A DNA stretch of 60,928 bases from Caldifarciminota bacterium. Lineage in GTDB: Bacteria > Hydrothermota > UBA3073. The stretch is taken from contig JAGMCL010000123.1 of assembly GCA_023129165.1 (NCBI GenBank), forward strand, positions 1 through 60,928, given 5' to 3'. A program made the position numbers and the translations under genes. Positions 1 to 8,268 of this stretch are shown here, in pieces (the first letter of the stretch is position 1; each line of letters starts with the position of its first letter). Below the pieces are notes generated by a model. The model was not told the DNA's origin, did no database searches, and was given only the letters and a program-made list of their open reading frames with translations.

Positions 1-2
1 TA

Positions 3-1316
3 CCGATATATGGTGGTCAATCTATTGATCAGCAGTTACGCAGACTGAAAAAAGGTGTGCATATTGTAGTTGGGACTCCGGGTAGGGTGATTGATCATCT
101 TAACAGAAAGACACTAAAGCTTGGAAAAATCGAGCACCTGATACTTGATGAGGCAGATGAAATGCTAAATATGGGATTCATCGAAGATATGGAAGAAATA
201 ATGAAACATACGAATCCTGCCAAAAGAACGCTACTGTTTGCTGCAACAATGCCGGGAAGGATAAAGGACCTTGCACATAAATACATGGACGGTTATAAGC
301 TTCTTACAGCTAAGAAAGAGCAACTGACAACTAATCTGACGGAGCAAATATACTTTGAGGTTAAAGCCTCTGATAAATTTGAGGCACTATGCAGGATAAT
401 TGACATTGAAGATGATTTTTACGGTTTGGTTTTCTGCAGAACAAAGAGTGATGTCGATTCTGTCGTAACCCATTTAGTAGATAGGGGGTATGACGCAGAA
501 GCTATTCATGGAGATATTTCACAGGCACAAAGAGAAAGAACTCTGGGGAACTTTAAGAAACAAAGAGTCAATATTCTTATAGCAACAGATGTTGCAGCAC
601 GTGGAATTGACATTATTAACCTTACCCACGTTATAAACTATTCACTACCTCAAGATCCAGATTCGTATGTTAATCGAATAGGGCGTACAGGAAGGGCCGG
701 GAAAGAGGGCACCGCTATTACGTTTATTACTCCCAGTGAGTATAAGCGACTAATGTTCATACAGCGGACCACCAAGACTGATATTAAGAAATCAAAAGTG
801 CCAAAAGTAAAAGATATTATCGAAGCCAAAAAGAAAAAGATATGCGATGATCTGACTGCTGTTCTTGAAGATGAAATTGATACTAAATATCATAACTGGG
901 CTAAGAAATTGCTTGAGGAGAATAATCCGACAGAAATATTAGCTGCTGTACTTAACTATTCTTTCGAAGAAGAACTCAATCCTGATGCCTATGGTGAAAT
1001 AAAAGAGGTCAGTGCAAAGGGGAAACAACTTGACCAACAGGGTAAAGCAAGACTTTTTGTCGCACTTGGTAAGAAAGACAAGATTAATGCCAAAAAACTT
1101 GTTGAGCTTATTATGAGCAGAGTCTCAGTTAACCCCAAACATATAAGAGACATACAGGTAATGGACAAATTCTCTTTTATAACTGTTCCTTTTGAAAAAG
1201 CAGAGAAAATCGTTGTTAGTTTTAAAGAAAAGGGTCAGAAACCGCTGATCGCTCATGCCAAGAAAAGAACAGATAAAAATGGCATGCAACGGACCCCGAA
1301 GGTTCGGCGCCGCTGA
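3..1316 (+). CDS. DEAD-box ATP-dependent RNA helicase (5' truncated by window edge)
   Basis: The reading frame is open from base 3, so the N-terminal Q motif and Walker A lie outside the window; 437 residues are visible. Seen: GG motif, GTPGR (about 24-28), DEAD (49-52), an ATMP motif III (AAT in place of the usual SAT), then the second RecA domain with VFCRT, ARGID and a YVNRIGRTGRAG motif VI. The last ~80 residues (KARLFVALGKKDKINAKKL onwards) resemble the DbpA/CsdA-type RNA-binding domain, which in that family targets structured RNA, often 23S rRNA, during ribosome assembly or cold adaptation. It therefore fits the DeaD/CsdA/DbpA group; which paralogue is not decidable. The frame ends in TGA, confirming UGA as a normal stop. 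A small Lys-rich gene follows 102 nt downstream. Confidence 0.93.
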   Translation, partial: PIYGGQSIDQQLRRLKKGVHIVVGTPGRVIDHLNRKTLKLGKIEHLILDEADEMLNMGFIEDMEEIMKHTNPAKRTLLFAATMPGRIKDLAHKYMDGYKLLTAKKEQLTTNLTEQIYFEVKASDKFEALCRIIDIEDDFYGLVFCRTKSDVDSVVTHLVDRGYDAEAIHGDISQAQRERTLGNFKKQRVNILIATDVAARGIDIINLTHVINYSLPQDPDSYVNRIGRTGRAGKEGTAITFITPSEYKRLMFIQRTTKTDIKKSKVPKVKDIIEAKKKKICDDLTAVLEDEIDTKYHNWAKKLLEENNPTEILAAVLNYSFEEELNPDAYGEIKEVSAKGKQLDQQGKARLFVALGKKDKINAKKLVELIMSRVSVNPKHIRDIQVMDKFSFITVPFEKAEKIVVSFKEKGQKPLIAHAKKRTDKNGMQRTPKVRRR

Positions 1317-1418
1317 TGCCCGCCTTTAGGCAAACCAGGCATGATATGAAACGTGACGACGCGGCGGCACCACTCGCGGCGAAAAGATAACGGACAACGG
1401 GAAAAAAGGAGGCACGCA

Positions 1419-1529
1419 ATGGGAGACAAAGGCAAGAAGGATAAGGAAAAGGGTCGGAAACAGAAGAAAACAAAACGGGAACAAAAGTCAAAAAAGAAGC
1501 TGGATAAGCAACAGAGAAAAATCCCGTAA
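1419..1529 (+). CDS. 36-aa lysine-rich basic protein
   Basis: Starts MGDKGKKDKEKGRKQKK and ends QQRKIP; about half of the residues are Lys or Arg, with no hydrophobic stretch. A strong Shine-Dalgarno AAAGGAGG sits 7 nt before the ATG, the main reason to believe in translation. It follows the RNA helicase gene directly. The composition suggests an RNA- or ribosome-binding peptide, but that is inference. The DNA is more GC-rich than the helicase gene. Function unknown. Confidence 0.7.
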   Translation: MGDKGKKDKEKGRKQKKTKREQKSKKKLDKQQRKIP

Positions 1530-1900
1530 CAGAAAGCATGGTAAGATGTCCGCCTCACCCGTACGGCCAAAATGGTCGTGTCCCTTGATGGGCCTGCAAT
1601 GGTGCCCTGTTCTTGGCTCCATGGCGGGCGGTCCCGCCCGGATGGGGTCTTTCAGGGAGACAGAGGTTCAAACGGAAAAGTGGGTGGGTCAAATCTTTAC
1701 TCTTGACAAATGCAGTAAGAAAATTTGGACAGTTACCTACTTAAGATTGTCTAACCCATTGCTGAACCCGACCTGTGGTCCGCGATCCGCGCGAAATTCC
1801 GGGCCGGAAGAGTAAAAAGTGGGTGTTGCTCTAGGAGGGACAGCCACGGGCAGGTGAGTTTTTCCATTATATCCCACCACAATCCCCTTTTATTTTTCCC

Positions 1901-1929
1901 TTGACAAAATTTTGAATATGCTATATAAT
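1901..1929 (+). promoter_or_regulatory. Sigma70 promoter, dispersed-repeat copy A
   Basis: TTGACA, 17-bp spacer, TATAAT, preceded by CTTTTATTTTTCCC. It points to the HIT gene about 200 bp downstream. The sequence around and between the boxes resembles copies at 4472, 7176, 9050 and 11221. Confidence 0.8.
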
Positions 1930-1951
1930 AAAGGCGGTTTACATTTTAGAG

Positions 1952-2005
1952 GTAGCCGCAACCTTCAGGTTGCGTTGTAATCCGCAGGCTGAAGCCTGCG
2001 CCTAC
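1952..2005. repeat. REPIN: two GTAG hairpins in inverted orientation
   Basis: GTAG at 1952 is followed by the 8-bp stem CGCAACCT/AGGTTGCG. A second stem, CGCAGGCT/AGCCTGCG (1983-2000), is followed by CCTAC, the complement of GTAGG. This is the layout of a REP pair (REPIN/BIME) of the kind moved by RAYT transposases. It is inserted between promoter copy A and its downstream box. Confidence 0.75.
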
Positions 2006-2129
2006 CATATTAATAAAAAAGCGAAATTACCTTTGCTAACACAGCATTAGAAAAGTTTATACGGTTAAAATAAGATGTAATTGTAAATTTATTAGTACAG
2101 ATAAACCAATGTTCGATTGCAGTATAAAT

Positions 2130-2591
2130 ATGAATGATTGCATTTTCTGTGACATCGTCAGCGGTCAAGCGGAGGCCACGCTTGTCTGGCAGGACGATCT
2201 TGTGTCCGCTTTCATGGACATTCAGCCCGTAAACGTCGGCCACATTGACATCGTGCCCAACGTACATGCCTCGCGCCTTTCCGACCTGCCCGAAGACACT
2301 GGCGCACATATGTTCCGGATCGCCCAGCGCATCGCCCACGCGCTCCGCCAATCGGGCATCCCATGTGAAGGAGTAAACATGTTCCTTGCAGACGGCAAAG
2401 CTGCAATGCAGGAGATTTTTCATGTTCACTTGCATGTGTTCCCGCGTATCCCAGGAGATGGGTTTGGCCTGAAGTTCGGAGAAGACTACTTCGCCAAGCC
2501 AACACGAGCAGAATTGGAGGAAGTGGGAGAGAAGATAAGAAGAGCAATAGGACAAGGAGCTGAAGGCGACGTGGTAAACCGCGCGCCTTAG
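2130..2591 (+). CDS. HIT family nucleotide hydrolase/transferase
   Basis: About 153 residues starting MNDCIFCDIVSGQ, the usual HIT opening with a CxxC-type zinc pair. The histidine triad HVHLHVF lies near residue 105, after QEIF. HIT (Hint/Fhit-like) proteins hydrolyse nucleoside phosphoramidates or dinucleoside polyphosphates in the cytoplasm. An in-frame ATG at 2109 would add seven residues; neither start has a Shine-Dalgarno and 2130 matches the family. Codon use (GCC, CGC, CTG) is far more GC-rich than the neighbours, suggesting transfer. The repeated box TGTAAATTTATTAGTACA ends just upstream, and an imperfect hairpin overlaps the 3' end (2557-2594), followed by CGTTATG, resembling an integron cassette edge. 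Confidence 0.88.
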   Translation: MNDCIFCDIVSGQAEATLVWQDDLVSAFMDIQPVNVGHIDIVPNVHASRLSDLPEDTGAHMFRIAQRIAHALRQSGIPCEGVNMFLADGKAAMQEIFHVHLHVFPRIPGDGFGLKFGEDYFAKPTRAELEEVGEKIRRAIGQGAEGDVVNRAP

Positions 2592-2601
2592 CTCACACGT
2601 T

Positions 2602-3414
2602 ATGAATTTATCAAAATTATCAATAACCATTATATCATTATTCTTATCGACCGTATTGTTATCAGGCTGTTCGGTAATACGATCTTCAATTGCAATGATG
2701 CGTTCTACTGAACATTTTATCGCAAACAACAAAGATACCAGGGTTTTATATGAGCCTGGGGCAAAAATATTTGCTGACAGTATTGTGGCAATCTTACCTC
2801 AATCCATACAGAAGATCGAAAATAGGCAGTATCGGCATTTTGTCGAACCTGTAAAGGTTTATGTTTGTGCATCGGAAGAAAGTTTTTACAAACTATATGG
2901 TGCCAGAGTAAAAGCTGGTGTTAGCAACAAGCTATTGCTATCTCCGCGTTTAATGAATGAATCAGAAAACATCTATATATATTTAACTCATGAATTATCT
3001 CATCTTCATTTATATCAGCAGTTGGGTTTGTTAAGGTTTAGGGGTTTACCTTCCTGGTTCAAAGAAGGTCTTGCTACTTTCGTTTCAGATGGTGGTGGAG
3101 CACAGACTGTATCAGAAAACGATGCAATTAAATCGATCGTTAATGGCAAGCATTTTATACCTGTAAGTGGCGGCTTTTTTGGATGTTTCAATCAAAAATC
3201 GTCAGCGGATAGTGCTCTCAGCCATCAAATGAGATATCGCCAAAATATGATATTTGTCTCATTTATAAAGAATAAAGACGAAAAAAAATTCAAAAGTTTT
3301 TTATTGAGTATTCAAGATGGTGTTAATTTTTCAGAATCAATTCAGAAATCGTATGACACAACTTTAGAACAGTTGTGGCAAGATTTTATAAAAGATATAC
3401 ATTCAAAAGGCTAA
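2602..3414 (+). CDS. Lipoprotein metallopeptidase (peptidase MA-like, HExxH)
   Basis: 270 residues. A type II signal peptide with lipobox LLSGC (Cys about 23) predicts an outer-envelope lipoprotein. The zinc motif HELSH (about 130-134) is followed some 24 residues later by WFKEGLATFVSD, whose Glu would be the third zinc ligand: the peptidase MA (gluzincin) layout. Substrate unknown. The start ATG lies inside CGTTATGA, with no Shine-Dalgarno. The TAA stop lies inside GGCTAACAAGGC, the left core of an attC-like hairpin. Both features are typical of integron gene cassettes. Composition is AT-rich, unlike the HIT gene next to it. Confidence 0.8.
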   Translation: MNLSKLSITIISLFLSTVLLSGCSVIRSSIAMMRSTEHFIANNKDTRVLYEPGAKIFADSIVAILPQSIQKIENRQYRHFVEPVKVYVCASEESFYKLYGARVKAGVSNKLLLSPRLMNESENIYIYLTHELSHLHLYQQLGLLRFRGLPSWFKEGLATFVSDGGGAQTVSENDAIKSIVNGKHFIPVSGGFFGCFNQKSSADSALSHQMRYRQNMIFVSFIKNKDEKKFKSFLLSIQDGVNFSESIQKSYDTTLEQLWQDFIKDIHSKG

Positions 3415-3469
3415 CAAGGCGCTGCACCTGATTGGTATTCCGGCTCCATACCAGCGGGTGAGTTTAGGC
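3409..3469 (+). repeat. attC-like (59-base element) hairpin
   Basis: Begins GGCTAACAAGGCGCTGCACC and ends GGGTGAGTTTAGGC, about 61 bp. Inner arms TTGGTAT and ATACCAG pair, CACC pairs with GGTG, and GCTAAC pairs imperfectly with GTTTAGGC. This matches the general form of integron attC sites from environmental cassettes. No integrase gene is in the window. Confidence 0.5.
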
Positions 3470-3531
3470 ATTAAGCTTTCTTGATCTCGAGATAAAAAGG
3501 ATTCTTATAATTTAAAAAGGAGGGTGAAGCC

Positions 3532-4401
3532 ATGAGAAACAGACTACCGTTTATAATTTTAACCTCTTCTATATTTTTAATGAACACAATTTCATTGTCA
3601 GCATCCATTGATAGTCTAGAACTTAATAAGGATATTGCACAAACAACTGTTCACAGTACAGCAACAGGACTTGGAGAGGTTTTGAAAAACATTAAGGACG
3701 AAAAGGACCGCATCCATTTAATCCGTTCATTTGTTGATTCGATCCGTTTTTATCCTGACAAATCTGGCTACTTTTATGTTTATGACTATGATTGTGTGAA
3801 TATAGCGCATGCCACACAAAAGGAACTGGTAGGGAAGAATCTTCATGACTACAGAGACTGTAAAGGAAAATTTGTAATCCGTGAACTTGCAGAAGCAGCC
3901 AGAAAAGGCGGTGGTTTTGTTGAATACTACTGGGCAAAGCCAGGCCTAAAAGGAGAACATAAAAAGATTGGCTATGTTGAACCAATCGCGAATACAGAAT
4001 ACTTTATAGGCACAGGCGTATATCTCACTGAAATGACATTAGGTGAAACGCTTGTACGGCAGTTATGGGCAGACCTGAAAGATAGGAGAATTGAAGCTGT
4101 GCAAGAAAATATTGCAGACGGCTTTCAGTCAGTGCATCAGTATGGCGCCAGTAACCGCGAGCAGGAGATAGAGCTTCTTAAGGGGCTCAACCTTAGCGAA
4201 TATACTCTGACTAACTTTCAAATAACTCAGAACGGGCCTGTTATTATCGCCACCTACTTTATCTCTGTAGAAGAAACAATTAAAGGAAAGCGGCTATCAA
4301 AAAATCCGGCGCCAAGGCTTAGTGTTTTCTTGAAGACTGAGGACGGATGGCAATGGATTGCACATGCCAACTTGAAGCCTCTTGAACAGCGTGAGAAGTA
4401 G
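3532..4401 (+). CDS. Secreted single-Cache sensor-like protein with C-terminal NTF2-like domain
   Basis: 289 residues with an N-terminal signal peptide (about 1-25). Residues ~40-165 look like a single Cache domain type 2: RSFVDSIRFYPDKSGYFYVYDYDCVNIAH, then GGGFVEYYWAKPG, then YFIGTGVYLTE, the usual order in sCache_2 sensors that bind small organic ligands. The remainder (~185-289) reads as a DUF4440/SnoaL-like NTF2 fold (LSVFLKTEDGWQWIAHANL). No transmembrane output domain is present, so it is probably a periplasmic binding protein rather than a receptor. Shine-Dalgarno AAGGAGGGT lies 7 nt before the ATG. Ligand unknown. Confidence 0.75.
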   Translation: MRNRLPFIILTSSIFLMNTISLSASIDSLELNKDIAQTTVHSTATGLGEVLKNIKDEKDRIHLIRSFVDSIRFYPDKSGYFYVYDYDCVNIAHATQKELVGKNLHDYRDCKGKFVIRELAEAARKGGGFVEYYWAKPGLKGEHKKIGYVEPIANTEYFIGTGVYLTEMTLGETLVRQLWADLKDRRIEAVQENIADGFQSVHQYGASNREQEIELLKGLNLSEYTLTNFQITQNGPVIIATYFISVEETIKGKRLSKNPAPRLSVFLKTEDGWQWIAHANLKPLEQREK

Positions 4402-4792
4402 CGCAGCGGCTCTCTGTATCCAATCTACTGGGAAGTGGAAAGCCTAAAACTCACTGCCCTTTTATTTTCCCTTGACAAAATCAGAATTTTATTATATAAT
4501 TATATCCGAAGGATCCATCCACAGGATCCAATGTTTATAGACAACACAAACTAAGATAATAATTAGATAGAAATATTAGGTAAGAGAGTGCGTTATACGA
4601 TTAAGATTAGCTGTGGTTGTAAATTTATTAGTACATATAAACCTATATTGGGCAGCCAAACATAACTCCAACCCAGCTGGAGTCACTGACAAATTAATAA
4701 GTCCAACTACTCATACATAGTATTTGAACGTAAAATAGAGCTAGCAGATATTCTTTCTGCCAGCTAATCTTTCTCGGTTGAAAGGAGGTTTT
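4402..4792. other. 391-bp gap with promoter repeat
   Basis: Contains promoter copy B (4472-4500), a pair of GGATCC repeats just after it, and the conserved box TGTAAATTTATTAGTACA (about 4617-4634). No ORF of note. Confidence 0.6.
4472..4500 (+). promoter_or_regulatory. Sigma70 promoter, dispersed-repeat copy B
   Basis: TTGACA, 17 bp, TATAAT, preceded by CTTTTATTTTCC as in copy A and followed by TATATCCGAAGGATCC as in copy E. About 290 bp upstream of the M29 peptidase gene. Confidence 0.8.
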
Positions 4793-6061
4793 ATGACTTC
4801 TTTAGAATTTGAACAGAACCTGGACAAATATACCGAGGTGATTGTTAGAGTAGGTCTTAATCTTCAACCTGGACAACGCCTACAGATAGGAATGCCCCTG
4901 ATGGGCGTATGCGGCACGCCTCTTGAATTGTCCCCACTGGTTCGGCTGATTGTGACGAAGGCTTATCAAGTCGGAGCCAGATTGGTTGATGTGATGTGGA
5001 ACGATGACCAGCTACAGTTGATTTGACTTCAGCACGCTCCAAGTGATTCGTTCGAAGAGTTTCCAGCGTGGCGTGCTGATGCGGGGTTTGAAGCTGTTAA
5101 AGATGGTGATGCGGTGCTCATTATCTATGCTGAGAATCCCGATTTGCTCGTTAAGCAAAATCCCAATCTGGTCACCAACGTTCTCATGACAAATATGAAA
5201 CACACCAAGCCAACCTGGGATCTGCTAACGAAGAGTGCGACGAATTGGTCAGTGATTACCGCACCTGTAGACGGTTGGCGGGAGAAAGTCTTCCCCGATC
5301 TTCTCCCAGGTAGTCGAGATACCAAATTCTGGGACACAATCTTTGATATTTGCCGTGTGAAGCAAGACGACCCGGTTGGGAACTGGCGGGACCACGTCAA
5401 CCAGCTCGTTGCCAGGAGCAACTACCTTAACCATAAGAGGTACACAACCTTAAAACTGGTCGCTCCCGGGACAGATCTGTTGGTCGGTTTACCCAGGGGA
5501 CATGTCTGGCGAGGTGGTCGTGTGACCACCCAAAATGGTATCGACTTCACCCCCAATATACCGACTGAGGAAGTCTTCACTATGCCTCATAAAGATAAGA
5601 TAGAGGGCATTGTTACCTCTACAAAACCACTCAGTTATGGCGGTATTCTGATTGAAGACTTTACCCTGACTTTCTCCAAAGGGCGTGTTGTAAAAGCGAC
5701 TGCCAAAAAAGGTGAAGAAAGCCTGCACAAGCTACTTGAAACGGATGAAGGAGCAAGCCGACTGGGCGAAGTAGCACTTGTTCCACACAGTTCGCCCATC
5801 TCGCAGTCGGGATTGCTTTTCTACAATGGTCTCATCGACGAAAATGCATCCAATCATATTGCCCTGGGCAAGGCTCTTAATTTCAGCATGGAGCGTGGTG
5901 AGGTGATGTCCAATGATGAGTTTGCAGCAGTTGGTGGTAATAATAGCCTTATCCACATCGATTTTATGATCGGCTCAGGCGAAATGGATGTCGATGGTTT
6001 TATGGAAGACGGCGCAGTCGAACCGATCATGCGCTGCGGGGAGTGGACGTTCGAGGTATGA
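4793..6061 (+). pseudogene. M29-type aminopeptidase interrupted by an in-frame TGA
   Basis: ATG at 4793 has Shine-Dalgarno AAAGGAGG. The frame runs to a TGA at 5024-5026 and continues in the same frame, without further stops, to 6061. Across the stop the protein reads DDQLQLI-stop-LQHAPSDSFEEFPAW, so family similarity is continuous; the position is probably an Arg (CGA to TGA). The C-terminal part carries the M29 (AmpS/PepT-like) metal-site region: GRVVKATAKKGEE, LGEVALVPHSSPIS, NASNHIALGKA and LIHIDFMIGS. M29 enzymes are dinuclear-metal aminopeptidases. Full length without the stop would be ~422 residues, slightly above the usual ~410. Either a recent nonsense mutation, read-through, or a sequencing error. 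Confidence 0.85.
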
Positions 6062-6259
6062 GGAAATATAAACTAAATCACATTCGGTGTTAAAATTCGC
6101 ATAACCTCCACTTCGCCCAATCAGGTTTGACCTTAATCAAATCGTATAGTGTGGGGTAGTGTAGGTAGTCTTGATGAGGAAGGCTTTACTGTAAAAACTT
6201 CTGGTAGGTTAGCTTGAATATTAGGGTAGATAATATTTTATATAGAGGAGGTGAGAAAA

Positions 6260-6403
6260 ATGGCAAAAGCGAAGTGTCAAGTTTGTAAAAAAGAAGTCGA
6301 TAAATCGGAACTGACAACGTGCCTGAGTTGTGGAAGAAAATACTGTCCAGACTGTCAAAGTACATCAACAAATAAGAAATACTGCAAAGGATGTGTGGAA
6401 TAA
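6260..6403 (+). CDS. 47-aa double zinc-finger protein (four CxxC-type pairs)
   Basis: Starts MAKAKCQVCKKEV and ends KKYCKGCVE, with Cys at 6, 9, 21, 24, 29, 32, 42 and 45: eight Cys in four CxxC pairs, enough for two zinc ions, in a spacing like small cross-brace (RING/LIM-like) folds. Shine-Dalgarno GAGGAGGTGAG ends about 5 nt before the ATG. Too short for ordinary ORF calling. Isolated between the aminopeptidase remnant and the GNAT gene. Partner and role unknown. Confidence 0.72.
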   Translation: MAKAKCQVCKKEVDKSELTTCLSCGRKYCPDCQSTSTNKKYCKGCVE

Positions 6404-6590
6404 GTAAGGGCAGTGACCATTAAAATCCTGACCACTCAATTCAAAGGACTCACCGTGTGGGAATTCTGATTTTGGATGTTATCAAGAGAATACAATTTGA
6501 TAATGAACCGATATAATTTGAGATAAGGAGGAACCGCTCTTGATGAGATTGAGTTTAGAGAAGTTGGTAAAATGAAGTCTATGTAAAATC

Positions 6591-7145
6591 ATGAACCAGC
6601 GTCCAACATTGGAAACGAAACGGCTGATCCTCAGACCCTTATACCCGTCTGATGCAGCAGAAGTCCAACGTCTTGCAGGTGATAGCGATATAGCAAACAC
6701 AACGCTCAACATTCCTCATCCGTATGAAGATGGCCTTGCAGAGGATTGGATTTCAAAACATCAGGAGATATATGAACAGGGCAAAGGTGTTCATTTTGCC
6801 ATCACGCTCAAACCTGCTGGTACTCTCGTAGGTGCAATCGGTCTTATGGATATGACCAGGGGACACCAGGCAGAGCTTGGTTACTGGATAGGCAAACCGT
6901 ATTGGAACAAAGGATTATGTACGGAAGCCGGACATGCAGTAATCCAGTTTGGGTTCCAGGAACTTAATTTAATCCGAATCAACTCCCGTCATCTCAGTCG
7001 TAACCCTGCTTCCGGTCGTGTTATACAGAAACTGGGAATGTCACACGAAAGTTGCCAAAGGAAGTACGTAAAAAAGTGGGACAAGGTTGAGGATTTCGAA
7101 CTCTATGGTATTCTCAAACAGGAATGGGAAAAGCAAGGTCAATGA
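6591..7145 (+). CDS. GNAT N-acetyltransferase, RimJ/RimL type
   Basis: 184 residues. Opens with the RimJ/L-like LETKRLILRPLYPSDAAEVQ and contains the acetyl-CoA loop region YWIGKPYWNKGLCTEAG (about 98-114), followed by NLIRINSRHLSRNPASGRVIQKLGM, the standard motif B/C region. The family acetylates N-terminal amines of proteins or small amines in the cytoplasm; the substrate here is unknown. No strong Shine-Dalgarno before ATG 6591. It ends 31 bp before promoter copy C. Confidence 0.9.
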   Translation: MNQRPTLETKRLILRPLYPSDAAEVQRLAGDSDIANTTLNIPHPYEDGLAEDWISKHQEIYEQGKGVHFAITLKPAGTLVGAIGLMDMTRGHQAELGYWIGKPYWNKGLCTEAGHAVIQFGFQELNLIRINSRHLSRNPASGRVIQKLGMSHESCQRKYVKKWDKVEDFELYGILKQEWEKQGQ

Positions 7146-7175
7146 AGAGGTTTTTTTACCACTCTGTTTTTCCCT

Positions 7176-7204
7176 TTGACAAAACAGTGATTATACTATA
7201 TAAT
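7176..7204 (+). promoter_or_regulatory. Sigma70 promoter, dispersed-repeat copy C
   Basis: TTGACA, 17 bp, TATAAT. The spacer contains GTGATTATACTA, and the following ACAAGATGTT is shared with copy D. It could drive the small membrane protein at 7548. Confidence 0.75.
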
Positions 7205-7432
7205 ACAAGATGTTATACAGTTTCTAATAATGGAAATACAAAATCAAAACAAAAGGCATACTATACGAAATATTTATATTTTTACGATTTCGATAATTAT
7301 CCTTGGTTGGGATGGTTATTAAAATAGGTAATTATAAAAGTTTTGACACTAAATCTTACTTTTTATTGCTACAGAACGTAACTCCTTACACCATGCAATA
7401 CTACTTTTGTTTATAATGAATGTTTGGAGTGC

Positions 7433-7496
7433 AGTAGCTTGCTACTGCATGCATCACCAAGGTGATGCCTGCCTACCGCAGGCAGGCACTCCATCT
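7433..7496. repeat. Composite hairpin array flanked by GGAGTGC/GCACTCC
   Basis: Three adjacent hairpins: GCAGTAGC/GCTACTGC, GCATCACC/GGTGATGC and GCCTGC/GCAGGC, the first two with 8-bp stems and 2-nt loops. They are enclosed by GGAGTGC and GCACTCC. Relatives occur at 13076-13120, 31808-31830 and 40154-40195. Confidence 0.65.
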
Positions 7497-7547
7497 TAGT
7501 GTCAGATGTTTTATAATCGACTAATAATATATCGAAAGAGAAGAAAA

Positions 7548-7799
7548 ATGACCCAAAACACGAGGAGTAACCTTATGAAACCCTGGATTAGTATCCTATT
7601 CATTATTCTTGGAATAGTTCTTTTTATATTTGGTGGGATGTTGGTTTTAACTTTCTATTCTTTTCCAATAATCCCCCAAATAATGGTAGTTACTTTATGG
7701 AGTGCTGTTATTACATTTTCAATAGTAGCAATAATTGGATTGGCTATTCTAACATTAGGAATAATAAATTTAATCCGTTTTAAACGTCAGTCATCCTGA
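7548..7799 (+). CDS. Small two-TM membrane protein
   Basis: 83 residues from ATG 7548 (MTQNTRSNLMKP), preceded by a weak purine-rich AAGAGAAG. Two hydrophobic helices (about 11-35 and 47-75) joined by a short Pro-rich turn (FPIIPQ), with a basic C-terminal tail RFKRQSS. An upstream in-frame ATG at 7506 would add 14 residues. No family recognised. Possibly transcribed from promoter copy C. Confidence 0.5.
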   Translation: MTQNTRSNLMKPWISILFIILGIVLFIFGGMLVLTFYSFPIIPQIMVVTLWSAVITFSIVAIIGLAILTLGIINLIRFKRQSS

Positions 7800-8268
7800 C
7801 CCTGCCCATGACGGGGAAACCGAGCAATAAATGTTAGCCATACATACAATTCATAAAATGATACTGTGAAAAATAATATGAAAGAATGTGACAAACCACA
7901 GAGGTCACAGAGTAAATTTAATTCTCTGTGCTCTCAAGAAACAAGGACTAAAATTAACCACAGATGTTCACAGATAAATAAAAACTTTGAAGTAAGAAAC
8001 AATCAGCGTTAATCTGTGTCAGAGAAAATAGAAGTCATCCGTGTTAATCAGCGTTAAAAAAACAGAGAAATATAAGGTAAATCGATTAGTCTTATCCGTG
8101 ATATTCCGTATCCTTTCCATACAGATTATGTGGAATGGATATTTAGATGTATAAGAGGTCACAGAGGGGGAGGAATAAAAATCTTTTATAATCCCTTAAT
8201 ACAAAAGATTCTCTGTGCTCTCTGTGGTTAGATTTTGCACACTACTCGAAAAATAAAAAGGGGGTTTT
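7800..8268. other. 469-bp repeat-filled gap
   Basis: Made largely of diverged CCACAGAG/CTCTGTGG-type repeats (7860-7930, 7950-8060, 8155-8235). The segment 7860-7930 has a near-identical inverted partner at 50433-50539. No gene seen. Confidence 0.6.
7860..7930 (+). repeat. Dispersed repeat, uninterrupted copy
   Basis: Begins GATACTGTGAAAAATAATAT and ends AATTCTCTGTG. Related copies lie on the minus strand at 50433-50539 (carrying an insertion) and 48118-48142 (left end only, forming the 3' end of a radical SAM gene). Confidence 0.75.

Larger units (their letters stand above)
1530..2129. other. 600-bp intergenic region with REPIN and promoter
   Basis: No convincing gene. The first part is GC-rich and contains the hairpin GGGCGG-TC-CCGCCC near 1626. 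It then turns AT-rich, with promoter copy A (1901-1929), an inverted REP pair (1952-2005) and the repeated box TGTAAATTTATTAGTACA just before the HIT gene. An open frame at 1546-1815 has no Shine-Dalgarno and no recognisable protein features. Confidence 0.6.

Noticed and set aside
1546-1815. 89-aa open frame after the Lys-rich gene
   Set aside because: No Shine-Dalgarno and no recognisable features; probably non-coding GC-rich DNA.
2010-2732. 240-aa minus-strand frame over the HIT gene
   Set aside because: Antisense shadow of a clear HIT gene and of the lipoprotein start.
5024-5026. UGA recoding (Trp or Gly) in this organism
   Set aside because: Several genes here end in a TGA that fits the family length (helicase, DUF433, membrane protein), so TGA works as a stop.
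7124-7327. 67-aa frame overlapping the GNAT 3' end
   Set aside because: It reads through promoter copy C and has no family features.
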